64,000 nucleotides of DNA from an uncultured Comamonas sp. (GCA_947306475.1 CAMZGS010000013.1:1-64000), one strand, 5' to 3'; numbered from the stretch's first letter, positions 23,471-33,440 are shown. Numbers and translations: made by a program. The notes: a model not told the origin generated them from the sequence alone.

Positions 23471-24967
23471 ATGCTTTCCCCTCAATTCCTGCTGCCGGTG
23501 CACACCGAGCTGGTGGTGGACTTGTTCGCAGGCGGTGGCGGCGCCAGCACCGGCATCGAGCAAGCCATTGGCCGCCCGGTGGACATTGCCGTCAACCACG
23601 ACCGCGAAGCCATCAGCTTGCACACCGCGAATCACCCGCAGACGCGGCACTTTTGCAGCGACGTTTTTGAAGTTGACCCGCTGACCGTCACCGAAGGCCA
23701 GCCCGTGGGCCTGCTGTGGGCCAGCCCGGACTGCAAGCATTTCAGCAAAGCCAAGGGCGGCAAACCCGTGAGCAAGAAGATCCGCTCACTGGCCTGGGTA
23801 GTGGTCAAGTGGGCCAAGCTGGTCAAACCCCGCGTGATCTGCCTTGAGAACGTCGAGGAGTTCCAGACCTGGGGGCCGCTGGGCAAAGACCAGCGCCCAT
23901 GCCCAGAGCGCAAAGGCCAGACTTTCCAGCGCTGGGTGGCCCAGCTGCGCGGCCTGGGCTACAAGGTGGAATGGCGGGAGCTGCGCGCCTGCGACTTTGG
24001 AGCGCCCACGATCCGCAAGCGCTTGTTTTTGGTAGCGCGCCGTGACGGCTTACCCATCATCTGGCCCCAGCCCACGCACGCAAAGCCCGACGCCAAAGGC
24101 AAGGTGCCTGCTGGCATGAAGCCGTGGCGCACCGCTGCCGACTGCATCGACTGGAGCATCCCGGCGCCCAGCATCTTTGAGCGCAGCAAGCCACTGGCCG
24201 ATGCCACCTGCCGCCGCATTGCCAAGGGCATTATGCGCTACGTGGTAGAGGCCGAGCAGCCGTTCATCGTGCCAGGAACCGAGTCCGCCCCCTTTCTGAC
24301 AGAACATGCCAACGCCAGCACACAGCGCGTGTTTGACGCACAGGAACCGCTGCGCACGCAAGTTGCACAGATAAAAGGCGGGCATTTCGCCCTGGTGCAA
24401 GCCTTCTTAGCCAAGCACTACACCGGAGTGGTTGGCACCGAGCTGGCGCACCCCACAGGGACGATCACCACAGCCGACCACCACAGCCTTGTCACCGCCA
24501 ACCTGATCCACATGGGGCACGGCGAAGGCAAGGAAGGCGGCAAGCGCTGGAGCCACGGAATCCGCGATGTGCAAGACCCACTCAACACCATCACCGCGCA
24601 GGGCGCAGCCGCAGGTGTCGTGCATTCGTTCCTAGTCAAGTATTACAGCGAAGGCGGCCAGGACGCAGCCTGCACCGACCCCATGCACACCATCCCCACC
24701 AAGGACCGCATGGGCCTAGTCATGGTGCGCGGCGAACCCTACGCCATCGTGGACATCGGCCTGCGCATGCTGACCCCGCGCGAGCTGTACCGCGCCCAGG
24801 GCTTCCCGGACAGCTACCGCATCGACACCGGCGCGACTGGCGAACCCATCACAAAAACCGCCCAGGTGCGCATGTGCGGCAACAGCGTGTGCCCACCGCT
24901 TGCCCGCGCCCTGGTATCAGTCAACTACACCGAAGCCGCCATGCTGGACCAGCGAAAAGCGGCTTGA
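23471..24967 (+). CDS. DNA (cytosine-5) methyltransferase
   Basis: DLFAGGGGASTGIEQA, SPDCKHFSKAKGG, CLENVEEF, RAQGFPDSYRI, MCGNSVCPPLARAL. Confidence 0.9.
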   Translation: MLSPQFLLPVHTELVVDLFAGGGGASTGIEQAIGRPVDIAVNHDREAISLHTANHPQTRHFCSDVFEVDPLTVTEGQPVGLLWASPDCKHFSKAKGGKPVSKKIRSLAWVVVKWAKLVKPRVICLENVEEFQTWGPLGKDQRPCPERKGQTFQRWVAQLRGLGYKVEWRELRACDFGAPTIRKRLFLVARRDGLPIIWPQPTHAKPDAKGKVPAGMKPWRTAADCIDWSIPAPSIFERSKPLADATCRRIAKGIMRYVVEAEQPFIVPGTESAPFLTEHANASTQRVFDAQEPLRTQVAQIKGGHFALVQAFLAKHYTGVVGTELAHPTGTITTADHHSLVTANLIHMGHGEGKEGGKRWSHGIRDVQDPLNTITAQGAAAGVVHSFLVKYYSEGGQDAACTDPMHTIPTKDRMGLVMVRGEPYAIVDIGLRMLTPRELYRAQGFPDSYRIDTGATGEPITKTAQVRMCGNSVCPPLARALVSVNYTEAAMLDQRKAA

Positions 24968-24982
24968 GAAAGGAGCAACACC

Positions 24983-25096
24983 ATGACCCAGCAACAACCC
25001 CAACAACAACCCACACCCATCGCTCGCTGCGCCAGCTGCGGCGCACCCGTTTACAAGCGCCCAGCCGAGGGCGAAGGCCTGCCCTGCGGGCATTGA
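24983..25096 (+). CDS. Small Cys-rich protein
   Basis: MTQQQPQQQPTPIARCASCGAPVYKRPAEGEGLPCGH. Confidence 0.45.
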   Translation: MTQQQPQQQPTPIARCASCGAPVYKRPAEGEGLPCGH

Positions 25097-25099
25097 CCG

Positions 25100-25501
25100 A
25101 TGACTAAGCAAATCTGCGCGTACTGCGGCGGCCAGGCCGACCTGCTGTGTGACTACCGCCTGGGCTGGGAGCGCCTGCGCACAAAGATGCGACAAGAAGT
25201 TCCCCACCTCGCCACCCTGCCGAGCCACAACGTGCCACTGCGGTACCGGCACATACACACATGCGACACCCCGCTGTGCCACGCCTGCGCCAAGCACAGC
25301 GGGCCGATCTTCTTCTGCCTGCGCGGCGGCCACGGCTTTAGCGACTCGATCGACTACTGCCCAGACCATGACGGCCACGGCACCAGTCGGATGGAGATCA
25401 CCGGCTTGCAAGCGCGCCTGCTGCGCCAGCGCTGGGTGGCCAAGGCCAAAGCACGCTGGCAAAAGCACACACCAAGCGCAGAGCAGGCAACGCTTTTTTA
25501 A
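25100..25501 (+). CDS. Zn-finger-like phage protein
   Basis: CAYCGGQADLLC...CDTPLCHACAKH. Confidence 0.55.
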   Translation: MTKQICAYCGGQADLLCDYRLGWERLRTKMRQEVPHLATLPSHNVPLRYRHIHTCDTPLCHACAKHSGPIFFCLRGGHGFSDSIDYCPDHDGHGTSRMEITGLQARLLRQRWVAKAKARWQKHTPSAEQATLF

Positions 25502-25510
25502 GGAGAGCGC

Positions 25511-25639
25511 ATGGACATCAACCCAGCAGCAGCCTTCGAGTGGCTGCTACGCGGCTTTTTCTTTGGCGTGGGGGTGCTGGGAGGCGCATCGTGCCTTTTA
25601 TCACTCTCAAAGCTGTGCACAAAGTTGTTAAAAAGATAG
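25511..25639 (+). CDS. Small predicted membrane protein
   Basis: MDINPAAAFEWLLRGFFFGVGVLGGASCLLSLSKLCTKLLKR. Confidence 0.4.
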   Translation: MDINPAAAFEWLLRGFFFGVGVLGGASCLLSLSKLCTKLLKR

Positions 25640-25720
25640 CACCTAGCGCACGCTAGGAAACAGATACAACGCTGCCACCGCTTGAAACGCAAACCTATCA
25701 AGCGCAGGCAGCTATTTTTT
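25635..25720. repeat. Dispersed palindromic element, diverged copy A
   Basis: gatagcacctagcgca...tcaagcgcaggcagctattttttt. Confidence 0.55.
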
Positions 25721-25733
25721 TAGGAGTTAAGAC

Positions 25734-26069
25734 ATGAGCAACTACGAATCCTGGCGCATCAGCTACCAATCGAGCGAGGCCGCAGCCCGCTCGGCATGGC
25801 AAGAAATGATCCGCTTACATCATCGCGTGAATGAGCTGGAAGCCATGCTTTCCGCAATCGGCGCAGGAGGCGTGGAGCCGCTGCGCGGTTCACACCAGGC
25901 GCGTGAATGCCGCGAAGCGCTGGCTGCATGTATCAAGCTTCTGAAAAAGACGCCAAAAATCACGCAGAACATTTATGTCGGGAAAGACCGGCAGTCATGG
26001 GGTGCGCAAGCAAAGATAGTGCTTGAAGCTGCACTTGCAGCCCAAGCCAAGAAGGTAGAACAGCAATGA
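25734..26069 (+). CDS. Hypothetical phage protein
   Basis: MSNYESWRISYQSSEAAARSAWQEMIRLHHRVNELEAML...; SD taggag. Confidence 0.55.
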   Translation: MSNYESWRISYQSSEAAARSAWQEMIRLHHRVNELEAMLSAIGAGGVEPLRGSHQARECREALAACIKLLKKTPKITQNIYVGKDRQSWGAQAKIVLEAALAAQAKKVEQQ

Positions 26070-26383
26070 CATACGACGAAATCAAAGCCGCTTGGAACGT
26101 CCAGGCAGACGAACACAACCAGTGGGATGAGTTGAGTGAAGCCGAAAAGATCGAGTGGGCATTTGCCTGCGCCACTTGCCGCCCCGCCCCGCAGGGGATG
26201 GATGCGCGGGTGCAAGACAGGCTTTCCCGCCTGTATCTAGCGCTTGAGGTATGCAGCGCAGAGCTGTTCGCTCAATGCGCCGACCAAGGGCGCGCCATGA
26301 AATACGTCGATCAGGCACGCTCTGCGCTTGCAGCAGAACAATGCGCTCGCGCAGCCCAAGCCAAGCAGGGAGGTGCTGCATGA
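26066..26383 (+). CDS. Hypothetical phage protein
   Basis: MTYDEIKAAWNVQADEHNQWDELSEAEKIEWAFACA... Confidence 0.55.
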   Translation: MTYDEIKAAWNVQADEHNQWDELSEAEKIEWAFACATCRPAPQGMDARVQDRLSRLYLALEVCSAELFAQCADQGRAMKYVDQARSALAAEQCARAAQAKQGGAA

Positions 26384-26457
26384 CCCAAGCCAGCCGCCGC
26401 GCCCGCCAGCGCGGAGACAAACGAGACCGCTGGAAAGACCCCTGCGACGAAGACTGA

Positions 26458-26480
26458 CCGCCCCGCAAGGGGCTTTTTTA
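26458..26480 (+). terminator. Intrinsic terminator
   Basis: gccccgcaaggggctttttta. Confidence 0.75.
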
Positions 26481-26493
26481 TGCACGAACGGAA

Positions 26494-26697
26494 ATGGAGT
26501 ATCTCAGCAATGAAGAGCTGCGCAGCCTGACCGGCAGCGCCCAAAACAAGCGCCGTGCGCAATGGCTGACGCAGCATGGCATACCTCACCGCCAGGATGG
26601 AAACAGGATCGTCGTCTCGCGTATCCACGTCCGCAACTGGCTTGAGGGGAAAAAGAACACATCGCACAACGGCATGAACCTGGCTGCGATCAAGTAG
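26494..26697 (+). CDS. DUF4224-like / excisionase-like protein
   Basis: MEYLSNEELRSLTGSAQNKRRAQWLTQHGIPHRQDGNRIVVSR; precedes integrase. Confidence 0.7.
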   Translation: MEYLSNEELRSLTGSAQNKRRAQWLTQHGIPHRQDGNRIVVSRIHVRNWLEGKKNTSHNGMNLAAIK

Positions 26698-26708
26698 GAG
26701 GATTTGCA

Positions 26709-27734
26709 GTGCCCAAAATCACCAAGTATCCGCGCCTGCGTGCAAAGGTTTACAAGGGCCGCGCTGGGCAGGTCTATGTGTATTACGTCTATGACATGCG
26801 CTCCGAGGGCAAACAAGACATCAGGCTGGGCAAGGACTACGAAAGCGCCATTGCTCAGTGGGATGAACTGCACAACAACCGCCAGCGCATCGTCGGGCGC
26901 CTGGAAGAGGCGTTCAAGCGCTGGGAAGAGCAGGAGCTGCCAAAGTACGAGAGCGCCGAAACCCGAAAGGGCTATGCCAAGAACCTGCGCGCCATCCGTC
27001 CAGTTTTCGGGCAGATGGCGTGGGATGAAGTAACCCTGCCTGCCCTGCGCCAATACCTGGATCTGCGCAGTGCCAAGACACAGGGAAACCGGGAAATGGC
27101 ACTACTGCGCGTTATCTGGGGGAAGGCGCTGCTGTGGGGGATGACGCGCCTGCCTTGGCCAGCCACAGGCATTCGTGGCTGGAAGAACCGTGAGTCTGCG
27201 CGCACCTTTGCCGTGACTGACGATCTCTTCCGGGCGGTGTACGCACAAGCTGACCAGGTGCTGCGCGACTGCATGGACATTGCCAGCGCAACTGGCCTGC
27301 GCATCACGGACGTGCGCAATCTGCGCATGCCACAGGACGGCTACATCACCCACAAGACCAGCAAGACCAAAAAGGCCGTGCGCTATCCGGTGGCCGACTC
27401 CCCTACCCTGAGCGGCATTGTTCGGCGACGCGAGGCCATGCGGGCCTACAGCCCGATGCTGCTATGCACCAGCACAGGGCGTGCCGTCAGCATGAGCATG
27501 CTGCGTAGCCGCTGGGAAGAAGCGCGCGACAAGGCGGCGCTGCTTGCAGAGCAAGCTGGGGACGAAGAGCTTGGCCAGCGCATCAGAGCCATGTTCTTGC
27601 GCGACATGCGCAGCCTTGCTGCCGACCTGGCTGCTGACGTGGATGAAGCATCCAAGCTGCTGCTGCACAGCAGCAAGACCGTCACGGAAAAGCACTACCG
27701 CACCAAGGCGCAGACCGTGAAGCCAGTGCGCTGA
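26709..27734 (+). CDS. int: Phage tyrosine integrase
   Basis: Catalytic-type pattern ATGLRITDVRNLR...MRSLAADLA...LLHSSKTVTEKHYR; next to att site; GTG start. Confidence 0.9.
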   Translation: MPKITKYPRLRAKVYKGRAGQVYVYYVYDMRSEGKQDIRLGKDYESAIAQWDELHNNRQRIVGRLEEAFKRWEEQELPKYESAETRKGYAKNLRAIRPVFGQMAWDEVTLPALRQYLDLRSAKTQGNREMALLRVIWGKALLWGMTRLPWPATGIRGWKNRESARTFAVTDDLFRAVYAQADQVLRDCMDIASATGLRITDVRNLRMPQDGYITHKTSKTKKAVRYPVADSPTLSGIVRRREAMRAYSPMLLCTSTGRAVSMSMLRSRWEEARDKAALLAEQAGDEELGQRIRAMFLRDMRSLAADLAADVDEASKLLLHSSKTVTEKHYRTKAQTVKPVR

Positions 27735-27828
27735 TTCGTTGGCGCAAAAGAACTGCATCGCTCTTGGAAAGAACGCTTCCTTTGCGCCAAAAGTCGGGCT
27801 ACAATGCGCGCCTGTGCTGATTTCTGTC

Positions 27829-27886
27829 TGGGACTCAAAATCCCCCGCCGCAAGGCGTGCCGGTTCGATTCCGGCCCCGGGCACCA
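27829..27886 (+). pseudogene. tRNA-Leu(CAA) 3' fragment = putative attR
   Basis: GGGACTCAAAATCCC anticodon arm, variable arm, T-arm GCCGGTTCGATTCCGGC, CCCGGGCACCA; no 5' half. Confidence 0.85.
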
Positions 27887-27908
27887 GGCAAGTCAGACAT
27901 TCGATTTC

Positions 27909-27985
<77 letters not shown>

Positions 27986-27989
27986 AAAC

Positions 27990-28015
27990 AAGGCCTGCAA
28001 TCAGCAGGCCTTTTT
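27990..28015 (+). terminator. Intrinsic terminator after tRNA-fMet
   Basis: aaggcctgcaatcagcaggccttttt. Confidence 0.85.
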
Positions 28016-28217
28016 CATTCCAGGGTCACAAAAGGACGGTACCACCTCTTCTGCCACAGTGCCCTGCGCAGCGTCCCGTCTGTTGGACATCCCGCGCAGC
28101 AGGGACAAGGCCCAACCAGCCCCGCTAAACTACCAGCCCTTGCTGTCAAAGGCCGCCCTTCGCTCTCAAGGGTGGCCTTTTGCCTTGCTTACGCCTTTCG
28201 CCGCCATGCCTTCTACC

Positions 28218-29564
28218 ATGTCCACTGTCTTCAATTTCACTTTTGTTCCGTGGTTTCGCTCTGTGGCGCCGTACATGCACAAGTTCCGGCACCAGACGTT
28301 CGTCGTTGGCATCACGGGTGAAGCGATTGCGGCCGGCAAACTGCAATCGATCGTGCAGGATCTGGCCATGATCCAGGCCATGGGCGTACACATCGTGTTG
28401 GTCCATGGTTTTCGTCCGCAGGTCAATGAGCAATTGCGCCTCAAGGGGCATGTGCCACAGTACGCCAACGGGGTGCGCATCACCGACAGTGTGGCACTGG
28501 ACTGCGCGCAGGAAGCAGCCGGGCAGCTGCGCTACGAAATCGAAGCGGCCTTCAGCCAGGGGCTGCCCAACACACCGATGGCTGGAGCCCGTGTACGGGT
28601 GATTTCAGGCAATTTCCTGACGGCGCGGCCCGTTGGCATTGTGGACGGGATCGACTTTCAGCACACGGGGCTGGTGCGCAAGGTGGATGTGGAAGGAATA
28701 CGTCGTGCGCTGGATTCCGAGGCCATGGTGCTGCTGTCTCCCTTTGGCTTCTCGCCTACGGGGGAAGCCTTCAACCTGAACATGGAGGAAGTGGCCACGC
28801 GTGTGGCTGGCGAGCTGAAGGCGCACAAGCTGATTTTCCTGACCGAAGTGCCCGGTGTGCCGGTGGACCCCCTGCGCCCACCCAGCGAGGACAACCCCAT
28901 CGACACCGAGATTCCGCTGGCTACCGCGCGGCGCATGCTGGCGCAGCTGCCACCGCCCGAGAAGCCCACCGACGCAGGCTTTTATCTCCAGCATTGCGTG
29001 TGTGCCTGCGAGCACGGTGTGGAGCGCAGTCACATCCTGCCCTTCTCTGTCGATGGCGCCTTGCTGCTGGAGATTTACGTACACGATGGCATTGGCACCA
29101 TGGTCATTGATGAAAAGCTGGAGGAGCTGCGCGAGGCCACCATCGACGATGTGGCCAGCATCATTCAGCTGATCGAGCCATTCGAAAAGGATGGCACGCT
29201 GGTCAAGCGCGATCGCACGGAGATTGAGCAGGATATTGCCAACTACACCGTGATCGAGCACGACGGCGTGATCTTTGGCTGCGCCGCCCTGCACATGTAC
29301 CCGGAAGCAGAAACGGCGGAGATGGCTGCGGTGACGGTCTCACCCAAGAGCCAGGGGACGGGGGATGGGGAGAAACTGCTCAAGCGCATTGAGCAGCGTG
29401 CCAGGGCTGCGGGTGCCAGGACCTTGTTTGTGCTGACCACCCGCACCATGCACTGGTTCATCAAGCGCGGCTTCGAGCCCGTCAGTCCGGACTGGCTGCC
29501 CCAGGCGCGCAAGGACAAGTACAACTGGAACCGAAAGAGTCAGGTGCTGGTCAAGCAGTTGTGA
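28218..29564 (+). CDS. argA: N-acetylglutamate synthase (ArgA)
   Basis: MSTVFNFTFVPWFRSVAPYMHKFRHQTFVVGITGEAI... amino-acid kinase plus GNAT domains. Confidence 0.92.
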   Translation: MSTVFNFTFVPWFRSVAPYMHKFRHQTFVVGITGEAIAAGKLQSIVQDLAMIQAMGVHIVLVHGFRPQVNEQLRLKGHVPQYANGVRITDSVALDCAQEAAGQLRYEIEAAFSQGLPNTPMAGARVRVISGNFLTARPVGIVDGIDFQHTGLVRKVDVEGIRRALDSEAMVLLSPFGFSPTGEAFNLNMEEVATRVAGELKAHKLIFLTEVPGVPVDPLRPPSEDNPIDTEIPLATARRMLAQLPPPEKPTDAGFYLQHCVCACEHGVERSHILPFSVDGALLLEIYVHDGIGTMVIDEKLEELREATIDDVASIIQLIEPFEKDGTLVKRDRTEIEQDIANYTVIEHDGVIFGCAALHMYPEAETAEMAAVTVSPKSQGTGDGEKLLKRIEQRARAAGARTLFVLTTRTMHWFIKRGFEPVSPDWLPQARKDKYNWNRKSQVLVKQL

Positions 29565-29808
29565 GCGAGAGCTGACGCAGGTGGGTGCGCAACTCGTTGT
29601 AGCCGCCCACATAGGCCTCGCCCTCCTCGGTGCGAACGAAGATCTGCGGCAGGCTGCGCACGGGCTGGCCTACCAGTTCCTGCAGTGCTTCTGCAGTGAT
29701 GTCGGAGCCAACCAGCAGGTACTGAAAGGCCAGCGACTGGATCTGGCACAGCATGCGGGTCTTGTCGCATTCGATGCAGCCCGCCTTGCCGTAAATGATG
29801 ACTTCCAT
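29551..29808 (-). CDS. Glutaredoxin-like protein
   Basis: MEVIIYGKAGCIECDKTRML...SLPQIFV; CxxC; downstream of nrdB. Confidence 0.75.
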   Translation of the reverse strand: MEVIIYGKAGCIECDKTRMLCQIQSLAFQYLLVGSDITAEALQELVGQPVRSLPQIFVRTEEGEAYVGGYNELRTHLRQLSLTTA

Positions 29809-29848
29809 GAAAACGCTCCTCTCCTGATGACAACAAAAAAATGGGGGG

Positions 29849-30946
29849 TCAGAAATCCACGTCGAACACCTGGTTCTCGTCGGTGCGACGCATGACGCCG
29901 ACCTTGTAGGCGGCGATGTCCTGTTCCTGCGGCGAGGCCTGGGTCTTGGAGATGTTGAGCCACTTCTCCATGAACTTCAGCGGATTGTTCGCCGGCAGGT
30001 TGTACTTGCTGGTGCTCAGGCCAAAGAGCTGGTACACGTCCCTGGCGCAGTACAGCGTCCAGGCAGAGAGGCGGTCGGCATTCATGCCGACCAGCTCGCG
30101 CCCTTCGGAGAAGAGGTAGTTGATCCAGCGCAGCTCACTGTCGATCACCTCCTCGATCATCTTCTCGATGCTGCTGCGGCACTGGGCAAAGGCGACCTGG
30201 CCGCGCTCGGTGCTCAGCTCGTGCTTCAGCACGGTGCGGTCCAGTTCGACGTGAATTTCCAGCTCGTCCTGGGCAATTTTCTGAATGGCCTTGCCAATCG
30301 GCTGAAACAGGCCGGTGTCGCAAATGGCAAAGGTGACGGCAAAGCTGGCCATGAACTGGATGCGCTCCATGCACAGCAGGGCCACGATGGTCATGAAAAC
30401 GGTGTTGTAGGTGTTCTGGTCGTTGGGCAGCTGGCCGATGGCGTACTTGTGCGCAGCTTCATAACCTGCGGAAAAGGCCCGCGCCACCTCCTGCAGACGC
30501 TGGTGCGCTTCCTGCACGCGCAGGATTTCGTCCAGGATGACGCTCGGGTCATCGAAAGAATTGCGCACGATTTCCGAATAGGTGGCGGCGTGCACCACTT
30601 CGTTGTCCGAGATGCGTTGCCAGGCGGCCCACAACTCACTGGAGGTGATGAAGGGCGCCAGTACCGGAGCAATGGCGCGCGAAGCGACCGAGTCGGCTTC
30701 CCATTGCCAGGCCAGCGTCTTGATCATCATGTCGTAGGTGGCACGGGAACAAGACTTGAAGTCGGCATTGCAGGAGGAGTAATCGAATTCGTTTTCATCC
30801 CAATCCAGCGATTTTTGAGCCTTGTACAGCTTCCAGATGTCGGGATAGTGACGATGGACGGTGTCGAACAACCCGGGCGACTGGCCCAGCAGCAGTTGAG
30901 GCTTCTGGTAATCGGTCTTGTCGTAGTTGAAAACGGTATTGGTCAT
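29849..30946 (-). CDS. nrdB: Ribonucleoside-diphosphate reductase beta subunit
   Basis: ISDNEVVHAATYSEIV, LAWQWEADSVASRAI. Confidence 0.92.
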   Translation of the reverse strand: MTNTVFNYDKTDYQKPQLLLGQSPGLFDTVHRHYPDIWKLYKAQKSLDWDENEFDYSSCNADFKSCSRATYDMMIKTLAWQWEADSVASRAIAPVLAPFITSSELWAAWQRISDNEVVHAATYSEIVRNSFDDPSVILDEILRVQEAHQRLQEVARAFSAGYEAAHKYAIGQLPNDQNTYNTVFMTIVALLCMERIQFMASFAVTFAICDTGLFQPIGKAIQKIAQDELEIHVELDRTVLKHELSTERGQVAFAQCRSSIEKMIEEVIDSELRWINYLFSEGRELVGMNADRLSAWTLYCARDVYQLFGLSTSKYNLPANNPLKFMEKWLNISKTQASPQEQDIAAYKVGVMRRTDENQVFDVDF

Positions 30947-30989
30947 GACTCGCTGTTCCTTGCCATTGCCCAGCCAGGAAGCTTGCAGT

Positions 30990-33440
30990 TCAGAGCTTGC
31001 AGGCTTCGCAGTCGGTTTCGGGTTCGTTGTTGGTGCTGATGGAGCCAGCCGCAGATGCTGGCGTATCTTCCACGCGGCGCATGCCGTTGGAGGTCTTCTG
31101 ATTCATGTAGTACTTGGACTTCAACCCCAGCTTGACGCGATAGAGGTAGTCCTCGATCAGCTCGGATGAAGAGATGGACGCATCGCCAATGACACGGCGG
31201 TAGAAGTCGGCGGAAATGCCCTGATCGGTCCACTTCTGCACGATGGCGTACATCTCCGTCATGTCGCGGGTGGGGATGTCCCAGGCCGATTCATACTGCT
31301 CGGCCAGCGTGTCGCTGTCGGGCGCAGCCCAGTAGTTCACACGCTGGTTGTCCGTCTTGATGAGCGTGAGCTCGCGCACGGGGTACAGACCGTTGGTGGT
31401 GCCGGAAGCATTGGCCGAGGTTTCGGTCGGCATGTGCGCCACCAGCACCGAGTTGCGGATGCCGCCGTTGGCCACGATTTCCCGGCGCAGGGCTTCCCAG
31501 TCGTAGCGCAGCGTAAACGGTGCAATCTTGTCCACGTGCGGATTGCAGGTGTCCAGCGGCAACCAACCTTCGGGCCAGCGGGTCTTGTGCATCCAGGGGG
31601 CGTTGCCCAGTTCCTTGCCCAGCCGCAGGCTGGCCCTGAGCAGGTGGTAGTAGTGGCGCTCGGCCACTTCGTGGATGAACTGCTTGCCTTCCTGGGTGGT
31701 GTAGCGCTTGCCATTTTTGGCCATCAGGTGCGCCAGCCCCAGGATGCCGACGCCGGCATTCAGACGCTTGCGCGAGGTCACGCCCACCTGCGGCAGTTCG
31801 TAATGCGCCAGGTGGATGCACTTGTCGATCATCAACAGGGCGTAATAGGCCACCTCGGCGTACTGCTCTTCGGACTCCACGTTGGAGACCACAATGCCGG
31901 CCAGATTGCAGGTAGCCACTTCCGGTGCCGAGCGCTCCACAATGACATCGATGGGCACACCGTCCAGCGCATCACCCGGTTGCAGGTCGTCGGGCCACAT
32001 CATGCGCACCTGCGAGCCGCGCTGCACCTGCACCTGATCCTTGCCAGGCAGGGTACGGATCCTGCCGTCGGCCAGCTGCACGCGCACGTAGGAGATGTCG
32101 TCCTCGGCGTACAGCTCCATCACGTGGTTGTAGGGCGCGGTAGGCAGGGCAATTTCCGAGCACAGGTTGGAGCTGTAGATCGTGTCCTTGAACGGCGTGT
32201 GGCGGTTCATCTCCGAGATGTTGTGCTCATACACACGGCCCGTTTCGTTCCATTCGTTGCTGGCGGTCAGCAGCAGCTCCCGGGCACTGACCCAGGTCTT
32301 GGGGAAGTTGTCGTCCTTTTCGTAGCGGGCGTAGATCTCTTCAAACCGCGCTTCGTCGCCGCTGTACAGCGCCTGGTACAGATCGGGCGCAGTGAAGCAG
32401 TTGAACAGGAAGATGTTCTCGTTGCGTGCCACCTTGCGGGCAAAGAAGCGGTTGCCTCCCCACGAGTAGTCCATGCCCCGGATCTTCTTGTCCTCGGTGG
32501 ACATGGGGTTCTTCAGGCGCAGCAGCGTGTCCACTTCCGGATCGAAGATGGGGAAATAGGTGGTGCAGGCACCGCCACGGCCGTTTTGCAGGTTGGATTT
32601 CACCTCTGCCACCAGTGCGCGGTAGTACGGCAGCTTGCCCTGGTGGCGGATCACGCCGCCGCGCACCGGGTCGTTGATGGAGCGCGTGGCCATGTGGGCG
32701 CCAATGCCGGCGCTCATGTAGGTCATGGTGTTGGCAATGTGGTTGCCAACGGCAATCGAGCGCGCGTTGTCCCCCACGGTGTACAGGCAGCAGCTGGCAT
32801 AGCCGCGCAGCGGGGTGCCCAGATTCACGTGGTTGGGGGTTGGTGCGTTGATGCGGTTCTTGGACAGGTGTTCATAAAAGCGCTGCACATCGTGCATGCG
32901 GCGCTCGCGCGGCTGGTCCACGGACAGGGCCATGGCCATGCGCATGTAGATGAACTGGGGCGACTCGTAATACACGCCCTTGACCCGGTCGGCAATGGCG
33001 TACTTGGTCAGGTGGGTGTGCAGCTGATAGTGCGCGTATTCGAAGTCGCGCTCGTGGTCGATCCAGCCCTGGACCTGTTCGTACTCGGCTTCGGAATAGT
33101 CCAGCGCCTCCATGAAGCCCAGCTGTTGCAGCTTGCGGTGCAGCTCCAGCACCGTCGGGTGCTGGTTGCGATACAGGTCCTTGCGGATCAAGGTGGCGTA
33201 CAGGCGCCCGGCCATGCGGTTGTACGACCACGTATCGAAATTCAGACAGGTGCGGATGAGCTGCTGCTGCAACTCCCGCGACGTGGCCGTGCTGGACATG
33301 GCAGAGACGGTTTCCAGCACCGCCGAGGGCCAATCCACCGCATCACCCAGCGACTGCGCGGCCCACTCCCCCCATTGGTTGAGTTTGGAAGGGGTGAACG
33401 GTTCTGTGCGACCGTCGCGCTTGATGATGAATTCCAGCAT
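30990..33440 (-). CDS. nrdA: Ribonucleoside-diphosphate reductase alpha subunit
   Basis: ATP-cone N-terminus, LCSEIALPT, NGLYPVRE, C-terminal CEACKL. Confidence 0.95.
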   Translation of the reverse strand: MLEFIIKRDGRTEPFTPSKLNQWGEWAAQSLGDAVDWPSAVLETVSAMSSTATSRELQQQLIRTCLNFDTWSYNRMAGRLYATLIRKDLYRNQHPTVLELHRKLQQLGFMEALDYSEAEYEQVQGWIDHERDFEYAHYQLHTHLTKYAIADRVKGVYYESPQFIYMRMAMALSVDQPRERRMHDVQRFYEHLSKNRINAPTPNHVNLGTPLRGYASCCLYTVGDNARSIAVGNHIANTMTYMSAGIGAHMATRSINDPVRGGVIRHQGKLPYYRALVAEVKSNLQNGRGGACTTYFPIFDPEVDTLLRLKNPMSTEDKKIRGMDYSWGGNRFFARKVARNENIFLFNCFTAPDLYQALYSGDEARFEEIYARYEKDDNFPKTWVSARELLLTASNEWNETGRVYEHNISEMNRHTPFKDTIYSSNLCSEIALPTAPYNHVMELYAEDDISYVRVQLADGRIRTLPGKDQVQVQRGSQVRMMWPDDLQPGDALDGVPIDVIVERSAPEVATCNLAGIVVSNVESEEQYAEVAYYALLMIDKCIHLAHYELPQVGVTSRKRLNAGVGILGLAHLMAKNGKRYTTQEGKQFIHEVAERHYYHLLRASLRLGKELGNAPWMHKTRWPEGWLPLDTCNPHVDKIAPFTLRYDWEALRREIVANGGIRNSVLVAHMPTETSANASGTTNGLYPVRELTLIKTDNQRVNYWAAPDSDTLAEQYESAWDIPTRDMTEMYAIVQKWTDQGISADFYRRVIGDASISSSELIEDYLYRVKLGLKSKYYMNQKTSNGMRRVEDTPASAAGSISTNNEPETDCEACKL

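Larger units (their letters stand above)
1..27886. mobile_element. Temperate prophage (partial, continues beyond left edge)
   Basis: Terminase-like, tail-fibre-like, RusA, NinB, DnaC-like, YdaS/CI-like regulators, RecT, YqaJ, C5-MTase, DUF4224-like protein and integrase in sequence, ending at a tRNA-Leu 3' fragment. Confidence 0.93.

Noticed and set aside
1-27886. Diversity-generating retroelement or retron in the prophage
   Set aside because: No reverse transcriptase motif in any supplied frame and no template/variable repeat pair noticed near the tail genes
27829-27886. Functional tRNA-Leu gene
   Set aside because: 5' acceptor, D-arm and 5' half absent; only the 3' part is present, so it is treated as an att remnant
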